Notes: generated by a model not told the origin, from the letters alone. Counted from the stretch's first letter, positions 1 to 4,806 are shown. The stretch is DNA of 5,498 bases from Anaerolineales bacterium Chloro_02 (GCA_001603765.1 LUZV01000309.1:1-5498), one strand, 5' to 3'. Numbers and translations are program-made.

Positions 1-2
1 TC

Positions 3-54
3 CGTCCATAAGTCAAAAGGGGCGGGCCGTTTTTGGACGAAAATGGCGGCCGCC
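3..54. other. GC-rich leader with inverted repeats
   Basis: The first 143 bases hold no gene. CGTCCA at 3-8 is repeated inverted as TGGACG at 34-39 and could form a hairpin, perhaps the end of an upstream transcription unit, although no clean T-run follows. GGCGGCCGCC at 45-54 is a perfect 10-bp palindrome within a run of CCG repeats. What lies upstream of the window is unknown, so no function is assigned. Confidence 0.3.
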
Positions 55-80
55 GCCGCCTGGGGGCGGGGCCGAATTGC

Positions 81-110
81 TTGACGCGGAGTTTAGAAAT
101 AGATTAAGCT
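81..110 (+). promoter_or_regulatory. Possible promoter of the DtxR-family gene
   Basis: TTGACG at 81-86 is a good -35 hexamer. The best -10 at normal spacing is weak (TAAGCT at 105-110, spacer 18). The stretch GAAATAGA at 96-103 falls between the two and shares its core with boxes downstream of the gene (703-710 and 757-765), so it could be an autoregulatory operator. This is inference from spacing and similarity only. Confidence 0.33.
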
Positions 111-143
111 TCGAGACAACCGATCAAACCAGCGAGGAAACGT

Positions 144-659
144 ATGCTCTCCGCTGAAAATACCGAAGGGCTTTCCGCCAGCCTCGAAGACTATCTGGAG
201 GTTATCTACCATCTGGAGCGATCCAACCGGGTGGCCAGGGCGAAAGATATCGCCGACCAGATGAACGTCCAGAGAGCTTCGGTGACCGGTGCCCTGAAAG
301 CGCTGGCCGGGCGCGGCCTCGTAAATTACACACGCTACAGCTATATCACGTTGACCGAAACCGGCCGGAAGATCGCGCGGGAAGTCATTCGGCGCCACCA
401 GACGCTGAAAGAGTTTTTCATGACCACCCTGCAGCTCGGCCCGGAAGACGCGGAGGCCAATGCCTGCCGCATCGAGCATGCCATCGCCCCCGAGGCGATA
501 GACCGCCTGGTGAGCTTTCTGGAATTCATGAAGCTGTGCCCTCGAACCGGGACCGACTGGAACGACGCCTTCGCGCGTTTTTGCAGGCGCGGGCACCATT
601 CTTCGGATTGCCGGTCCTGCCTGGAAGTGTGCATCGAGCGAATCACCCCCAAAAACTGA
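144..659 (+). CDS. DtxR/MntR-family metal-dependent transcriptional regulator
   Basis: A 171-residue metalloregulator expected to bind DNA as a dimer when loaded with Fe(II) or Mn(II) and to repress metal uptake genes. The winged HTH covers about residues 10-75 (ARAKDIADQMNVQRASVTGA, then a wing ending LTETG), followed by the dimerisation/metal domain. By alignment from memory to MntR and DtxR, likely ligands are D16, E19, H85, C108, E111 and H112. D16/E19 resemble MntR, whereas ACRIEH (C108-E111-H112) resembles the DtxR iron site, so the metal preference is uncertain. There is no SH3-like third domain. Instead the tail is Cys/His-rich (C147, H151, H152, C156, C159, C163). The ATG follows AGGA at 135-138, five bases away. 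No feo or mnt transport gene lies beside it here, so its targets are unknown. Confidence 0.9.
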   Translation: MLSAENTEGLSASLEDYLEVIYHLERSNRVARAKDIADQMNVQRASVTGALKALAGRGLVNYTRYSYITLTETGRKIAREVIRRHQTLKEFFMTTLQLGPEDAEANACRIEHAIAPEAIDRLVSFLEFMKLCPRTGTDWNDAFARFCRRGHHSSDCRSCLEVCIERITPKN

Positions 660-683
660 CGCAATCCTTTCACCCCAGGTTAC

Positions 684-699
684 GTAGAAAATAGTCTAC
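684..699. repeat. Small hairpin after the DtxR-family gene
   Basis: GTAGA at 684-688 and TCTAC at 695-699 form a perfect 5-bp inverted repeat with a 6-base loop (AAATAG). It starts 25 bases after the stop codon. Without a T-run it is a poor intrinsic terminator. Its GAAAATAG core resembles the palindromic boxes just downstream, so it may be a diverged member of that set. Confidence 0.3.
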
Positions 700-782
700 C
701 TTGAAATAGAATTTTCATGCTTCGCGGGTATCGCGGGCGGCATGATAAATTGCCTTGAAAATAGAATCTTCATGCTCGCGGG
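699..782 (+). repeat. Direct repeat carrying a TGAAAAT-AGA-ATTTTCA palindrome
   Basis: Two 30-bp copies lie at 699-728 and 753-782, 54 bases apart. They match except for one substitution and two single-base indels. Each contains a near-palindrome: TGAAATAGAATTTTCA at 702-717 lacks one A in the left arm, and TGAAAATAGAATCTTCA at 756-772 has one change in the right arm. The combined consensus is a perfect 7-3-7 inverted repeat. The arms resemble half-sites of Fur-type boxes, but the spacer is 3 rather than 1. Candidates are an operator for the neighbouring DtxR-family protein or a small dispersed repeat. Confidence 0.5.
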
Positions 783-895
783 CGAGGCGCCATGGTCAGT
801 TGCGTTCAAAGCACTACCGAAACGATGACGATGTCCCAAAAACGCGGGGGCCCTCCTCCATCCTCCCGCATCCCGATTACCTGCTTGAAATTTGC

Positions 896-923
896 TTGTT
901 TTCGATAAAATTTTTCGTATACT
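896..923 (+). promoter_or_regulatory. Predicted sigma-70 promoter of the small exported-protein gene
   Basis: TATACT at 918-923 is a strong -10 match. TTGTTT at 896-901 is an acceptable -35 with a 16-base spacer. Transcription would start near 930 and leave a leader of about 47 bases before the ATG at 977. The surrounding DNA is much more AT-rich than its flanks, as expected for a promoter. Confidence 0.5.
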
Positions 924-976
924 TAGTGCGGGACGCCTCGGTGTTGAGGTTCCTCCTTCATCTCAGCAGGTTTATC

Positions 977-1258
977 ATGAATAAAATCCTTATATTACTG
1001 TCCGTTATGCTTTTTCTGGCGTGTCCGGTCGTCTCCCGTGCCGCCGATGACCCGTTCGATACGGGCCAGTCCCGGATGACCGGGTCGGAGGCGCTGTTCA
1101 ACCTTGGTTTCTGGGTCCTCACCCATCCGGATTCGATCAACAAGCTTTCCCAGATGTCCAAGGACGAGAACCAGAAAGACGTGAACAACGGAGACGGCGA
1201 GCTGGACAAAAAGCTGGACAAAAAAGTGGACGACGCCATCAAAAAGGCATGGGAGTAA
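977..1258 (+). CDS. Small exported protein of unknown function
   Basis: A 93-residue protein I do not recognise. Residues 1-22 look like a signal peptide: a Lys, a hydrophobic core (ILILLSVMLFLAC), then VSRA followed by ADD, giving a likely signal peptidase I cut after A22. C16 in FLAC is a poor lipobox, so a lipoprotein is possible but less likely. Mature residues 23-60 are mixed (SEALFNLGFWVLTHPDSINK). From residue 61 the chain is highly charged and repetitive, with LDKKLDKKVDDAIKK near the end, probably a helix. The ATG at 977 is chosen because AGCAGG at 965-970 sits 6 bases upstream and the signal peptide begins there; a start at 755 in the same frame would add an implausible 74-residue leader across the predicted promoter. 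It is probably periplasmic and monocistronic. Confidence 0.65.
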   Translation: MNKILILLSVMLFLACPVVSRAADDPFDTGQSRMTGSEALFNLGFWVLTHPDSINKLSQMSKDENQKDVNNGDGELDKKLDKKVDDAIKKAWE

Positions 1259-1475
1259 GACCGGCCACGAACCCGCGTCCGCCGGACATTTCGATCCGAA
1301 CGGAATTTCCGGCCCCCCTTCGGCCGCTCTTGTCGCCTTCGGCATGAGCCTTTCCTTGAAACCGAACCCGGCAGGAATATTTTTCTCGAATATTATGGGA
1401 GATCCCGTGCGCAAACGCTGCCGGCCGCTTTCCCGCGTTTGAGAAAACAACGCCGTTGAAAAGAGAAAAACTGAC
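1259..1475. other. Intergenic stretch with one inverted repeat
   Basis: I find no gene in these 217 bases. CAAACGC at 1412-1418 and GCGTTTG at 1435-1441 form a perfect 7-bp inverted repeat with a 16-base loop, ending 34 bases before the methyltransferase start. AATATT occurs twice, at 1376-1381 and 1390-1395. No clear promoter hexamers are visible, so how the next gene is transcribed is open. Confidence 0.35.
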
Positions 1476-2321
1476 GTGGAAAGAGACTACGTACACGGCT
1501 ACACCGGCAGGGAGAGCACCAGGCTGGTCGACCAGGCGACCACGCTGGCCGATATTCTGCACCACGATACGGTCTATCCGGCGGGCGCAACCGTCTTGGA
1601 GGCAGGGTGCGGGGTGGGGGCGCAAACCGTTATCCTGGGCGCAAACAGCCCCGGAGCCAGGTTCGTTTCGGTCGACGTATCGGACGACTCCCTGGGGGCG
1701 GCAAGGGAGCGGACGGAACGGGCGGGGTTGCGGAACGTTTCCTTCCAGCGGGCGGACATTTTCAACCTGGCTTTTTTACCGGAAAGCTTCGACCACGTAT
1801 TCGTGTGCTTCGTCCTGGAGCATTTGCCGGACCCCGTCGGGGCACTCACGTGTCTTGGCAAAGTATTGAAGCCCGGCGGCACCCTCACCGTGATCGAAGG
1901 CGACCACGGGTCGGCCTATTTTCATCCGGACAGCCCCTATGCCAGGAAGGCGATTCAATGCCTGGTGGATATACAGGCCGGCATGGGAGGAGACTCGCTG
2001 ATCGGCCGGAGGCTCTATCCGCTGGTCAGCGAAGCGGGGTTCCGCGACGTGAGGGTATCGCCCAGGATGGTCTACGTCGATTCCAGCAGGCCGCACCTGG
2101 TGGAAGGTTTTACCAAGAACACGTTCACGGCCATGGTCGAAGGGGTCCGCAACGAAGCCCTCGGCCTGGGACTTATCGACGAGGACTCCTGGGAGAAGGG
2201 CATTCGCGACCTCTACCGGACGGCCGAATCGGACGGGACTTTTATTTACACGTTTTTCAAGTGCGTGGCGTTCAAGGGCTTGTCCGCAAATAAGCCCTTA
2301 AGGGATCGCGCCGGATTTTGA
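1476..2321 (+). CDS. Class I SAM-dependent methyltransferase (substrate unknown)
   Basis: A 281-residue cytoplasmic Rossmann-fold methyltransferase. Motif I is VLEAGCGVG (residues 40-48). The acidic residue that binds the SAM ribose is probably in SVDVSD (D67). AD at 93-94 fits the adenine-binding position. FDHVFVCFVLEHLPDP (105-120) is the post-II region and LKPGGTLTVIEGDHG (131-145) is motif III. Residues 150-265, including RMVYVDSSRP and EGFTKNTFTAM, form the substrate side, but no substrate can be named. The start is GTG; the SD is weak (AGAGA at 1462-1466). The TTG frame beginning at 1456 is a different frame without motif I. The native chain probably ends near FFKCVAFK (267): the last 14 residues and the TGA are encoded by the palindromic repeat at 2276-2457. 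The catalytic core is intact, so activity is likely retained. Confidence 0.9.
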   Translation: MERDYVHGYTGRESTRLVDQATTLADILHHDTVYPAGATVLEAGCGVGAQTVILGANSPGARFVSVDVSDDSLGAARERTERAGLRNVSFQRADIFNLAFLPESFDHVFVCFVLEHLPDPVGALTCLGKVLKPGGTLTVIEGDHGSAYFHPDSPYARKAIQCLVDIQAGMGGDSLIGRRLYPLVSEAGFRDVRVSPRMVYVDSSRPHLVEGFTKNTFTAMVEGVRNEALGLGLIDEDSWEKGIRDLYRTAESDGTFIYTFFKCVAFKGLSANKPLRDRAGF

Positions 2322-2457
2322 GACTGATTTGGCCGCGACGATTGAGCGAAACCGCAGGCGCAGCCTGGGGCTACATCGAGGATTTTGCGGTTGAGAAGCG
2401 GCAAAATCAGGCCAAAAGCCGAATGCGAGCCCAAAGGCTTTATTTACGGACAAGCCC
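2276..2457. repeat. Palindromic MITE-like element
   Basis: The ends are inverted copies of GGGCTTGTCCGYAAATAA (2276-2293 and 2440-2457, 17 of 18 identical). The inside is also a long imperfect palindrome: GATTTGGCCGC at 2327-2337 pairs with GCGGCAAAATC at 2398-2408 (10 of 11), and AACCGCA near 2350 pairs with TGCGGTT near 2388. The left end has its own hairpin (AAGGGCTT at 2274-2281 with AAGCCCTT at 2292-2299). CAA abuts both ends (2273-2275 and 2458-2460), possibly a 3-bp target duplication, but that is weak. No coding capacity. The form fits a non-autonomous element or a REP-like extragenic palindrome. Its transcript would be strongly folded and could act as a terminator or 3'-end stabiliser for the methyltransferase mRNA. 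Confidence 0.72.
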
Positions 2458-2458
2458 C

Positions 2459-2682
2459 AATACTGTTCACTTAAGCTAAATTATGTGGTGTCCTGTCGCA
2501 ACTTTTTACAGGAGGACCACAATGGCACGTACCGTTGCAGAGCTTCCAAGTGGCACACGCATTACGGATTACGTTAGCTTGGGAGTAATCACCAAAACCT
2601 TTCCGGTAAAGACGATTGACTCTGTACTCAAAAACGCCGGAAAGACAAGTTTGCGGCAAAGGGCTCTTCCGGCGCATGGGTA
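2459..2682 (+). mobile_element. IS4-family element, left end only
   Basis: It begins just after the palindromic repeat with AATACTGTTCACTTAAG, which looks like an IS4-type terminal repeat, and includes the transposase ribosome binding site and N-terminus. It stops where IS256-type terminal sequence starts. The right end and the rest of the transposase are absent from the window. Confidence 0.6.
2485..2520 (+). promoter_or_regulatory. Hairpin that would hide the IS4 transposase ribosome binding site
   Basis: GTGGT (2485-2489) can pair with ACCAC (2516-2520), and TCCTGT (2491-2496) with ACAGGA (2508-2513), leaving an 11-base loop. The Shine-Dalgarno AGGAGG (2510-2515), six bases before the ATG, is in the 3' arm. 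IS10 and IS50 use this layout so that read-through transcripts are poorly translated. The same role here is an inference. Confidence 0.45.
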
Positions 2683-2683
2683 G
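2522..2683 (+). pseudogene. IS4-family transposase, N-terminal fragment
   Basis: Fifty-three residues beginning MARTVAELPSGTRITDYVSLG. This matches the usual N-terminus of IS4-family DDE transposases, which runs on through RQRxLPAH into a hydrophobic stretch. Here it reads LRQRALPAHG and then TAG, because IS256-type terminal DNA replaces the rest. The ATG follows AGGAGG by six bases. All catalytic DDE residues are missing, so the product cannot be active. The N-terminal match is clear, but the exact IS cannot be named from this much. Confidence 0.8.
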
Positions 2684-2993
2684 TGTCAATCATTTTGTGT
2701 GAAATCGCTATGCCTCCAATTGAGTCCATAGAGGCAGGTTTTTCCGCACTTTTCCAAGAGGGCTCGATCTCCAATGCAGTTCCATCTTCAGGGCAATGAA
2801 TGCAAGGAGCGTGTAGCAGGATCTCTCACCCGCAACGATTTCCATGGGTTTGGTCCTGCGTTTGAATTCCTTGTTGAGACGCTCGATGATGTTGCTGGTC
2901 CTCAGAGAAATCCACTCCTCTTCAGGGAAGAGGTCCCGGTTCCTCCATTTCTCAACTGCGTCAGCCAATTCTTTGGTCGCCTGGCTTACCTCC
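2683..2993 (-). mobile_element. IS256-family element, right end only
   Basis: The outer end is GTGTCAATCATTTTGTGTGA (2683-2702), matching the TTGTGT-containing terminal repeats of IS256-family elements. It is followed on the - strand by the C-terminal part of the transposase. The inner boundary, near 2993, joins directly to an IS1595-family fragment. The remainder of the IS256 element is not in the window. The element interrupts the IS4 transposase codons at its outer end. Confidence 0.7.
2708..2992 (-). pseudogene. IS256-family (mutator) transposase, C-terminal fragment
   Basis: Ninety-four residues to the stop, with the signature SNIIERLNKEFKRRTKPMEI, then VAGERSCYTLLAFIALKMELHW near the end, characteristic of the C-terminus of IS256-family transposases, which are usually about 400 residues. 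The N-terminal three quarters, including the first two catalytic Asp residues, are gone. The open frame enters from the IS1595 junction at about 2993 and has no start of its own; an in-frame TTG at 2968 is only a Leu codon. Inactive. Confidence 0.85.
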
Positions 2994-3050
2994 GTGTGCG
3001 ATACAGTCAGCTTCAGTCGGGAACTTTTCGTAAACTTGAATGATGTTCAT
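2994..3050 (-). pseudogene. IS1595-family (ISXO2-like) transposase, N-terminal fragment
   Basis: The ATG at 3050 (- strand) follows AGGAGGT with normal spacing and encodes MNIIQVYEKFPTEADCIAH. This is the familiar N-terminus of IS1595-family transposases, which normally continue LEKxRW and then a CPxC zinc motif. After His19 the frame becomes IS256-derived sequence. About 19 residues survive. IS1595 end-like sequence lies upstream: GGGCTCTGTTCCC reading on the - strand from 3099. The fragment shows a second, independent IS insertion and deletion at this site. Confidence 0.7.
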
Positions 3051-3172
3051 TGGCTTCTACCTCCTGTTGGGACACAGCGCAGCACAGGGAACAGAGCCCG
3101 TCAATAGTTTTTTCTACCTTTAATATGGGACATTTCGTTTTCTTTTTATCCTCCAGACCCGCCGAGTTCAGT

Positions 3173-3411
3173 CTAAAGGAAGACCTTGTAGCTGGTATTG
3201 AGCGCCTTGGCGAATCTCTTTGCAATCTCCTTCCCGATGGGACGCTTTCCGTTTTCCATCTCGGAGATATGCCGCTACGGGATATTAGTAAGTTCCGCCA
3301 GTTTTTCCTGGCTTATTCCCTCCCTTCTTCGGGCAGAGCGGCATCCTCGATTTCCGGAAATGCTTCCCGCCACGGGATAGATGAATTATCCACGAAACCC
3401 AGGGACTCCAT
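3173..3411 (-). pseudogene. Xre-type HTH antitoxin/regulator, broken by frameshift and nonsense
   Basis: The first part, from ATG at 3411, reads MESLGFVDNSSIPWREAFPE and then IEDAALPEE, and ends at TAA (3315-3313) after 32 residues. The rest lies in another frame: ARRREGISQEKLAELTNIP, then TAG at 3277-3275, then RHISEMENGKRPIGKEIAKR, ending FAKALNTSYKVFL and TAG at 3175-3173. Relatives typically have IPQRHISEMENGKR at this spot, so TAG probably replaced CAG (Gln). Relatives also have several residues (of the type LRGA) between ALP and ARR, so a small deletion probably caused the frameshift. The parts together span a complete single-domain Xre protein of about 80-90 residues. It lies 47 bases after hicB on the same strand, so it was probably the last gene of the same operon. 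Confidence 0.78.
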
Positions 3412-3458
3412 GATGAAAACGGCCTCCCCCTCACGGCTCGGACCCGGTATGTCCGGCT

Positions 3459-3704
3459 TCAGGCAACAGCCTGTTTTTTCTCGTTTTCTACTATGATCTT
3501 GGGGTCGGAGTTGATCTGCGGAACCGGAAGCCCTTGTTCCCTAAGAAGCGCAATGTGCTCCCTCATTCCCCACCTGGCCTTATAGATACAGTCTTCAACG
3601 GAATGACCAATCCCTGTAAAGCCTTCCAGGTCGGGGGAGTAAAAGCCGAAATAATCAGGTTCCTCGGTGGCTTCGATTGTAAGCGAGTAAGGCAGATCTA
3701 TCAT
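3459..3704 (-). CDS. hicB: HicB-family antitoxin
   Basis: An intact 81-residue HicB. The partly degenerate RNase H-like fold is visible as YSLTIEATEEPDYFGFYSPDLEGFTGIGHSVEDC, with the usual amphipathic helix after it (YKARWGMREHIALLREQGLP), then the conserved PVP and a short tail. HicB normally neutralises HicA, a small mRNA interferase with a double-stranded-RNA-binding-like fold, and often represses its own operon; this short form lacks a DNA-binding domain of its own. The ATG at 3704 follows AGGAG by eight bases, and that SD overlaps the stop of the hicA remnant, the usual hicA-hicB order. With no complete toxin beside it, it is an orphan antitoxin, possibly retained against a HicA elsewhere. 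Confidence 0.82.
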   Translation of the reverse strand: MIDLPYSLTIEATEEPDYFGFYSPDLEGFTGIGHSVEDCIYKARWGMREHIALLREQGLPVPQINSDPKIIVENEKKQAVA

Positions 3705-3716
3705 ACCATGTTCTCC

Positions 3717-3767
3717 TTACGGCTGGTTGATTCCGGCAGCCTTCACAATTGAGCGGCAGGTCCCGGA
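3717..3767 (-). pseudogene. hicA: Probable hicA toxin remnant (C-terminal tail)
   Basis: Sixteen codons in frame before hicB read SGTCRSIVKAAGINQP and then TAA (3719-3717). The pattern GTxRSIxKxAGI is the usual last helix of HicA toxins, and the stop codon overlaps the hicB ribosome binding site as in hicAB operons. Upstream the frame no longer resembles HicA, and the RNA-binding His and the core of the domain are absent, so any product would be non-toxic. The match is short, so confidence is moderate. Confidence 0.45.
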
Positions 3768-3774
3768 GGGGCAA

Positions 3775-3791
3775 AAGGGCTTCAAACCCTT
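3775..3791 (-). terminator. Weak terminator-like hairpin after the LysR-type gene
   Basis: Read on the - strand this is AAGGG, a 7-base loop, CCCTT, then two further T residues, starting 26 bases beyond the LysR stop codon. The stem is only 5 bp, so it may be inefficient. It also separates the LysR gene from the toxin-antitoxin remnant. Confidence 0.3.
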
Positions 3792-3817
3792 AATCGGCCA
3801 ACGCCTCATGCAAATCA

Positions 3818-4705
3818 TCAACCGGCCCGGAAAAAGCCCCTCACCAGATCCATAAAGGCCTCAAGCGCCGGGGGGCGCCACTTGTCCTTATAGCTGATCA
3901 TGAAAATTCCGGTTTCCAGGTCGTCCGCCCAAGCGATCCTTGCTATTTTCCCCTCTTTTATTTCGGGGCGAACGGCGATCTCCGGGATGATCGTAACCCC
4001 CAGCCCCGCCATGATCGTCTGTTTTATCGCTTCGATGCTGTTCATCTCGATAACGGTTGCGGGGGTCACCTTTTCCGACGCCAGGACCTGTTCGAGCACC
4101 ATGCGGTATCCACAGTCGCTTTTGGGCAATAAGAGGACTTCTCCTTCGAGATTTTTGAAATCGGCCCGCCGGCAGGTTGTGAGCGGATGGCCGGGACAGG
4201 TGACAAACAACAGGGGTTCGCTCCCCAGGAATTCGGACTCCAGGTTTTCCGCTCCAATGCTCTCGGCGAAAAGGAACGCAAGATCCACCGTGGAAATCCT
4301 CAGTTCGTTTTCCAGCGAATGCACGGCGCAACTGGTGATATCCAGCCTTATTCCCGGAAAACGCGGCTGGTAAGACCGGAGGATTTGAGGCAGATAATAG
4401 GTGGCCAGCGTTTGCGGCATCCTGAGGGTCAGCATGCCCGTGCCGTGTTTTTTCCCGCCGACTTCGGCCAATGCTTCATCCTGTATCGCCAAAAGCTTGT
4501 CGGCGTAGATGAGCATCTTCGCTCCGGCCTCCGTGAGTTGTACGGATTTGCCGATTCTTTTGAAGAGCATGGTCCCGATTTCATTTTCAAGCGCCTTGAT
4601 CTGGGCTGAAACGGTGGACTGGGCGCAATTCAGGACGTCGGCGGCCTGGTTGAAGTTCATAAGAGCCGCAACCGTCCGAAAGGTTTGCAGCCGCTGCAAT
4701 TCCAT
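3818..4705 (-). CDS. LysR-type transcriptional regulator
   Basis: A 295-residue protein, the family's usual length. The N-terminal winged HTH is at about residues 1-62, with NFNQAADVLNCAQSTVSAQI as the helix-turn-helix, then LFKRIGKSVQLTEAG. A linker helix leads to the periplasmic-binding-like effector domain (about 91-295). C198 in LLLPKSDCGYR is near the position of the peroxide-sensing C199 of OxyR by approximate alignment, but a partner matching C208 is absent, and a Cys in this motif is common in LysR proteins that are not redox sensors. The ATG at 4705 follows AAGGA by five bases. It diverges from the OsmC gene, so OsmC is its likely target, along with its own promoter. The effector is unknown; a peroxide or reactive thiol compound is plausible but unproven. 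Confidence 0.92.
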   Translation of the reverse strand: MELQRLQTFRTVAALMNFNQAADVLNCAQSTVSAQIKALENEIGTMLFKRIGKSVQLTEAGAKMLIYADKLLAIQDEALAEVGGKKHGTGMLTLRMPQTLATYYLPQILRSYQPRFPGIRLDITSCAVHSLENELRISTVDLAFLFAESIGAENLESEFLGSEPLLFVTCPGHPLTTCRRADFKNLEGEVLLLPKSDCGYRMVLEQVLASEKVTPATVIEMNSIEAIKQTIMAGLGVTIIPEIAVRPEIKEGKIARIAWADDLETGIFMISYKDKWRPPALEAFMDLVRGFFRAG

Positions 4706-4725
4706 GGTTTCCTTCCCCTCATTTA

Positions 4726-4740
4726 ATCGATATTTCCGAT
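4726..4740. promoter_or_regulatory. Candidate LysR-type operator
   Basis: ATCG (4726-4729), seven bases, CGAT (4737-4740) is an inverted repeat that fits the LysR T-N11-A rule (T4727 to A4739). Its centre is about 28 bases upstream of the LysR start codon and about 80 bases upstream of the predicted osmC transcription start. That suits autorepression together with activation of the divergent gene. Confidence 0.45.
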
Positions 4741-4762
4741 AAGCATATAAAAAAGATTCGTT

Positions 4763-4775
4763 GGACGAGCCGTCC
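4763..4775. promoter_or_regulatory. Second palindrome in the LysR-OsmC intergenic region
   Basis: GGACG-AGC-CGTCC is a perfect 5-3-5 inverted repeat centred on 4769, roughly 44 bases upstream of the predicted osmC start, where a LysR activation site would lie. GTCCA at 4779-4783 could also pair with TGGAC at 4762-4766. The sequence does not resemble the 4726-4740 box, so a second regulator is possible. Confidence 0.35.
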
Positions 4776-4800
4776 CGAGTCCATTACATTCCTTTTACCC

Positions 4801-4806
4801 TAGAAT
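4801..4806 (+). promoter_or_regulatory. Predicted -10 element of the OsmC gene
   Basis: TAGAAT matches five of six bases of TATAAT. No good -35 exists 15 to 18 bases upstream, as expected for an activator-dependent promoter. Transcription would start near 4813, giving a leader of about 60 bases. Confidence 0.4.

Noticed and set aside
93..599. Long open frame on the - strand across the DtxR-family gene
   Set aside because: It is antisense to a gene with clear family motifs and has no recognisable domain or ribosome binding site. High GC produces such frames.
755..976. Upstream extension of the small exported protein to a start at 755
   Set aside because: It would cross the predicted promoter and one of the palindromic repeats and would bury the signal peptide inside the chain; the ATG at 977 fits better.
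660..976. CRISPR-like array from the 30-bp direct repeats
   Set aside because: Only two copies, diverged by indels, with no third repeat and no cas genes; a palindromic regulatory or dispersed repeat explains them better.
995..1625. Overlapping - strand open frames across the small protein and the methyltransferase start
   Set aside because: Low-complexity, Arg-rich products without motifs, antisense to better supported genes.
1607..2293. 228-codon + strand frame inside the methyltransferase
   Set aside because: A Gly/Arg-rich shadow in another frame; the methyltransferase frame has all SAM-binding motifs.
2327..2408. Structured noncoding RNA or riboswitch within 2276-2457
   Set aside because: The fold is strong, but the inverted ends and mobile-like position point to a palindromic element. 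It lies at the 3' end of a gene and matches no riboswitch I know.
3013..3225. Small - strand frame with a CxxCC motif (KCPILKVEKTIDGLCSLCC)
   Set aside because: It begins within the Xre pseudogene in another frame, crosses the IS1595 left end and overlaps the transposase start. No start codon with an SD serves the Cys-containing part. Most likely chance.
3050..3496. 148-codon + strand frame opposite the Xre pseudogene
   Set aside because: Antisense to sequence that clearly encodes a broken HTH protein; no motifs of its own.
4187..4609. Open frames on the + strand opposite the LysR gene
   Set aside because: Shadow frames; the LysR frame is full length with HTH and effector domain.
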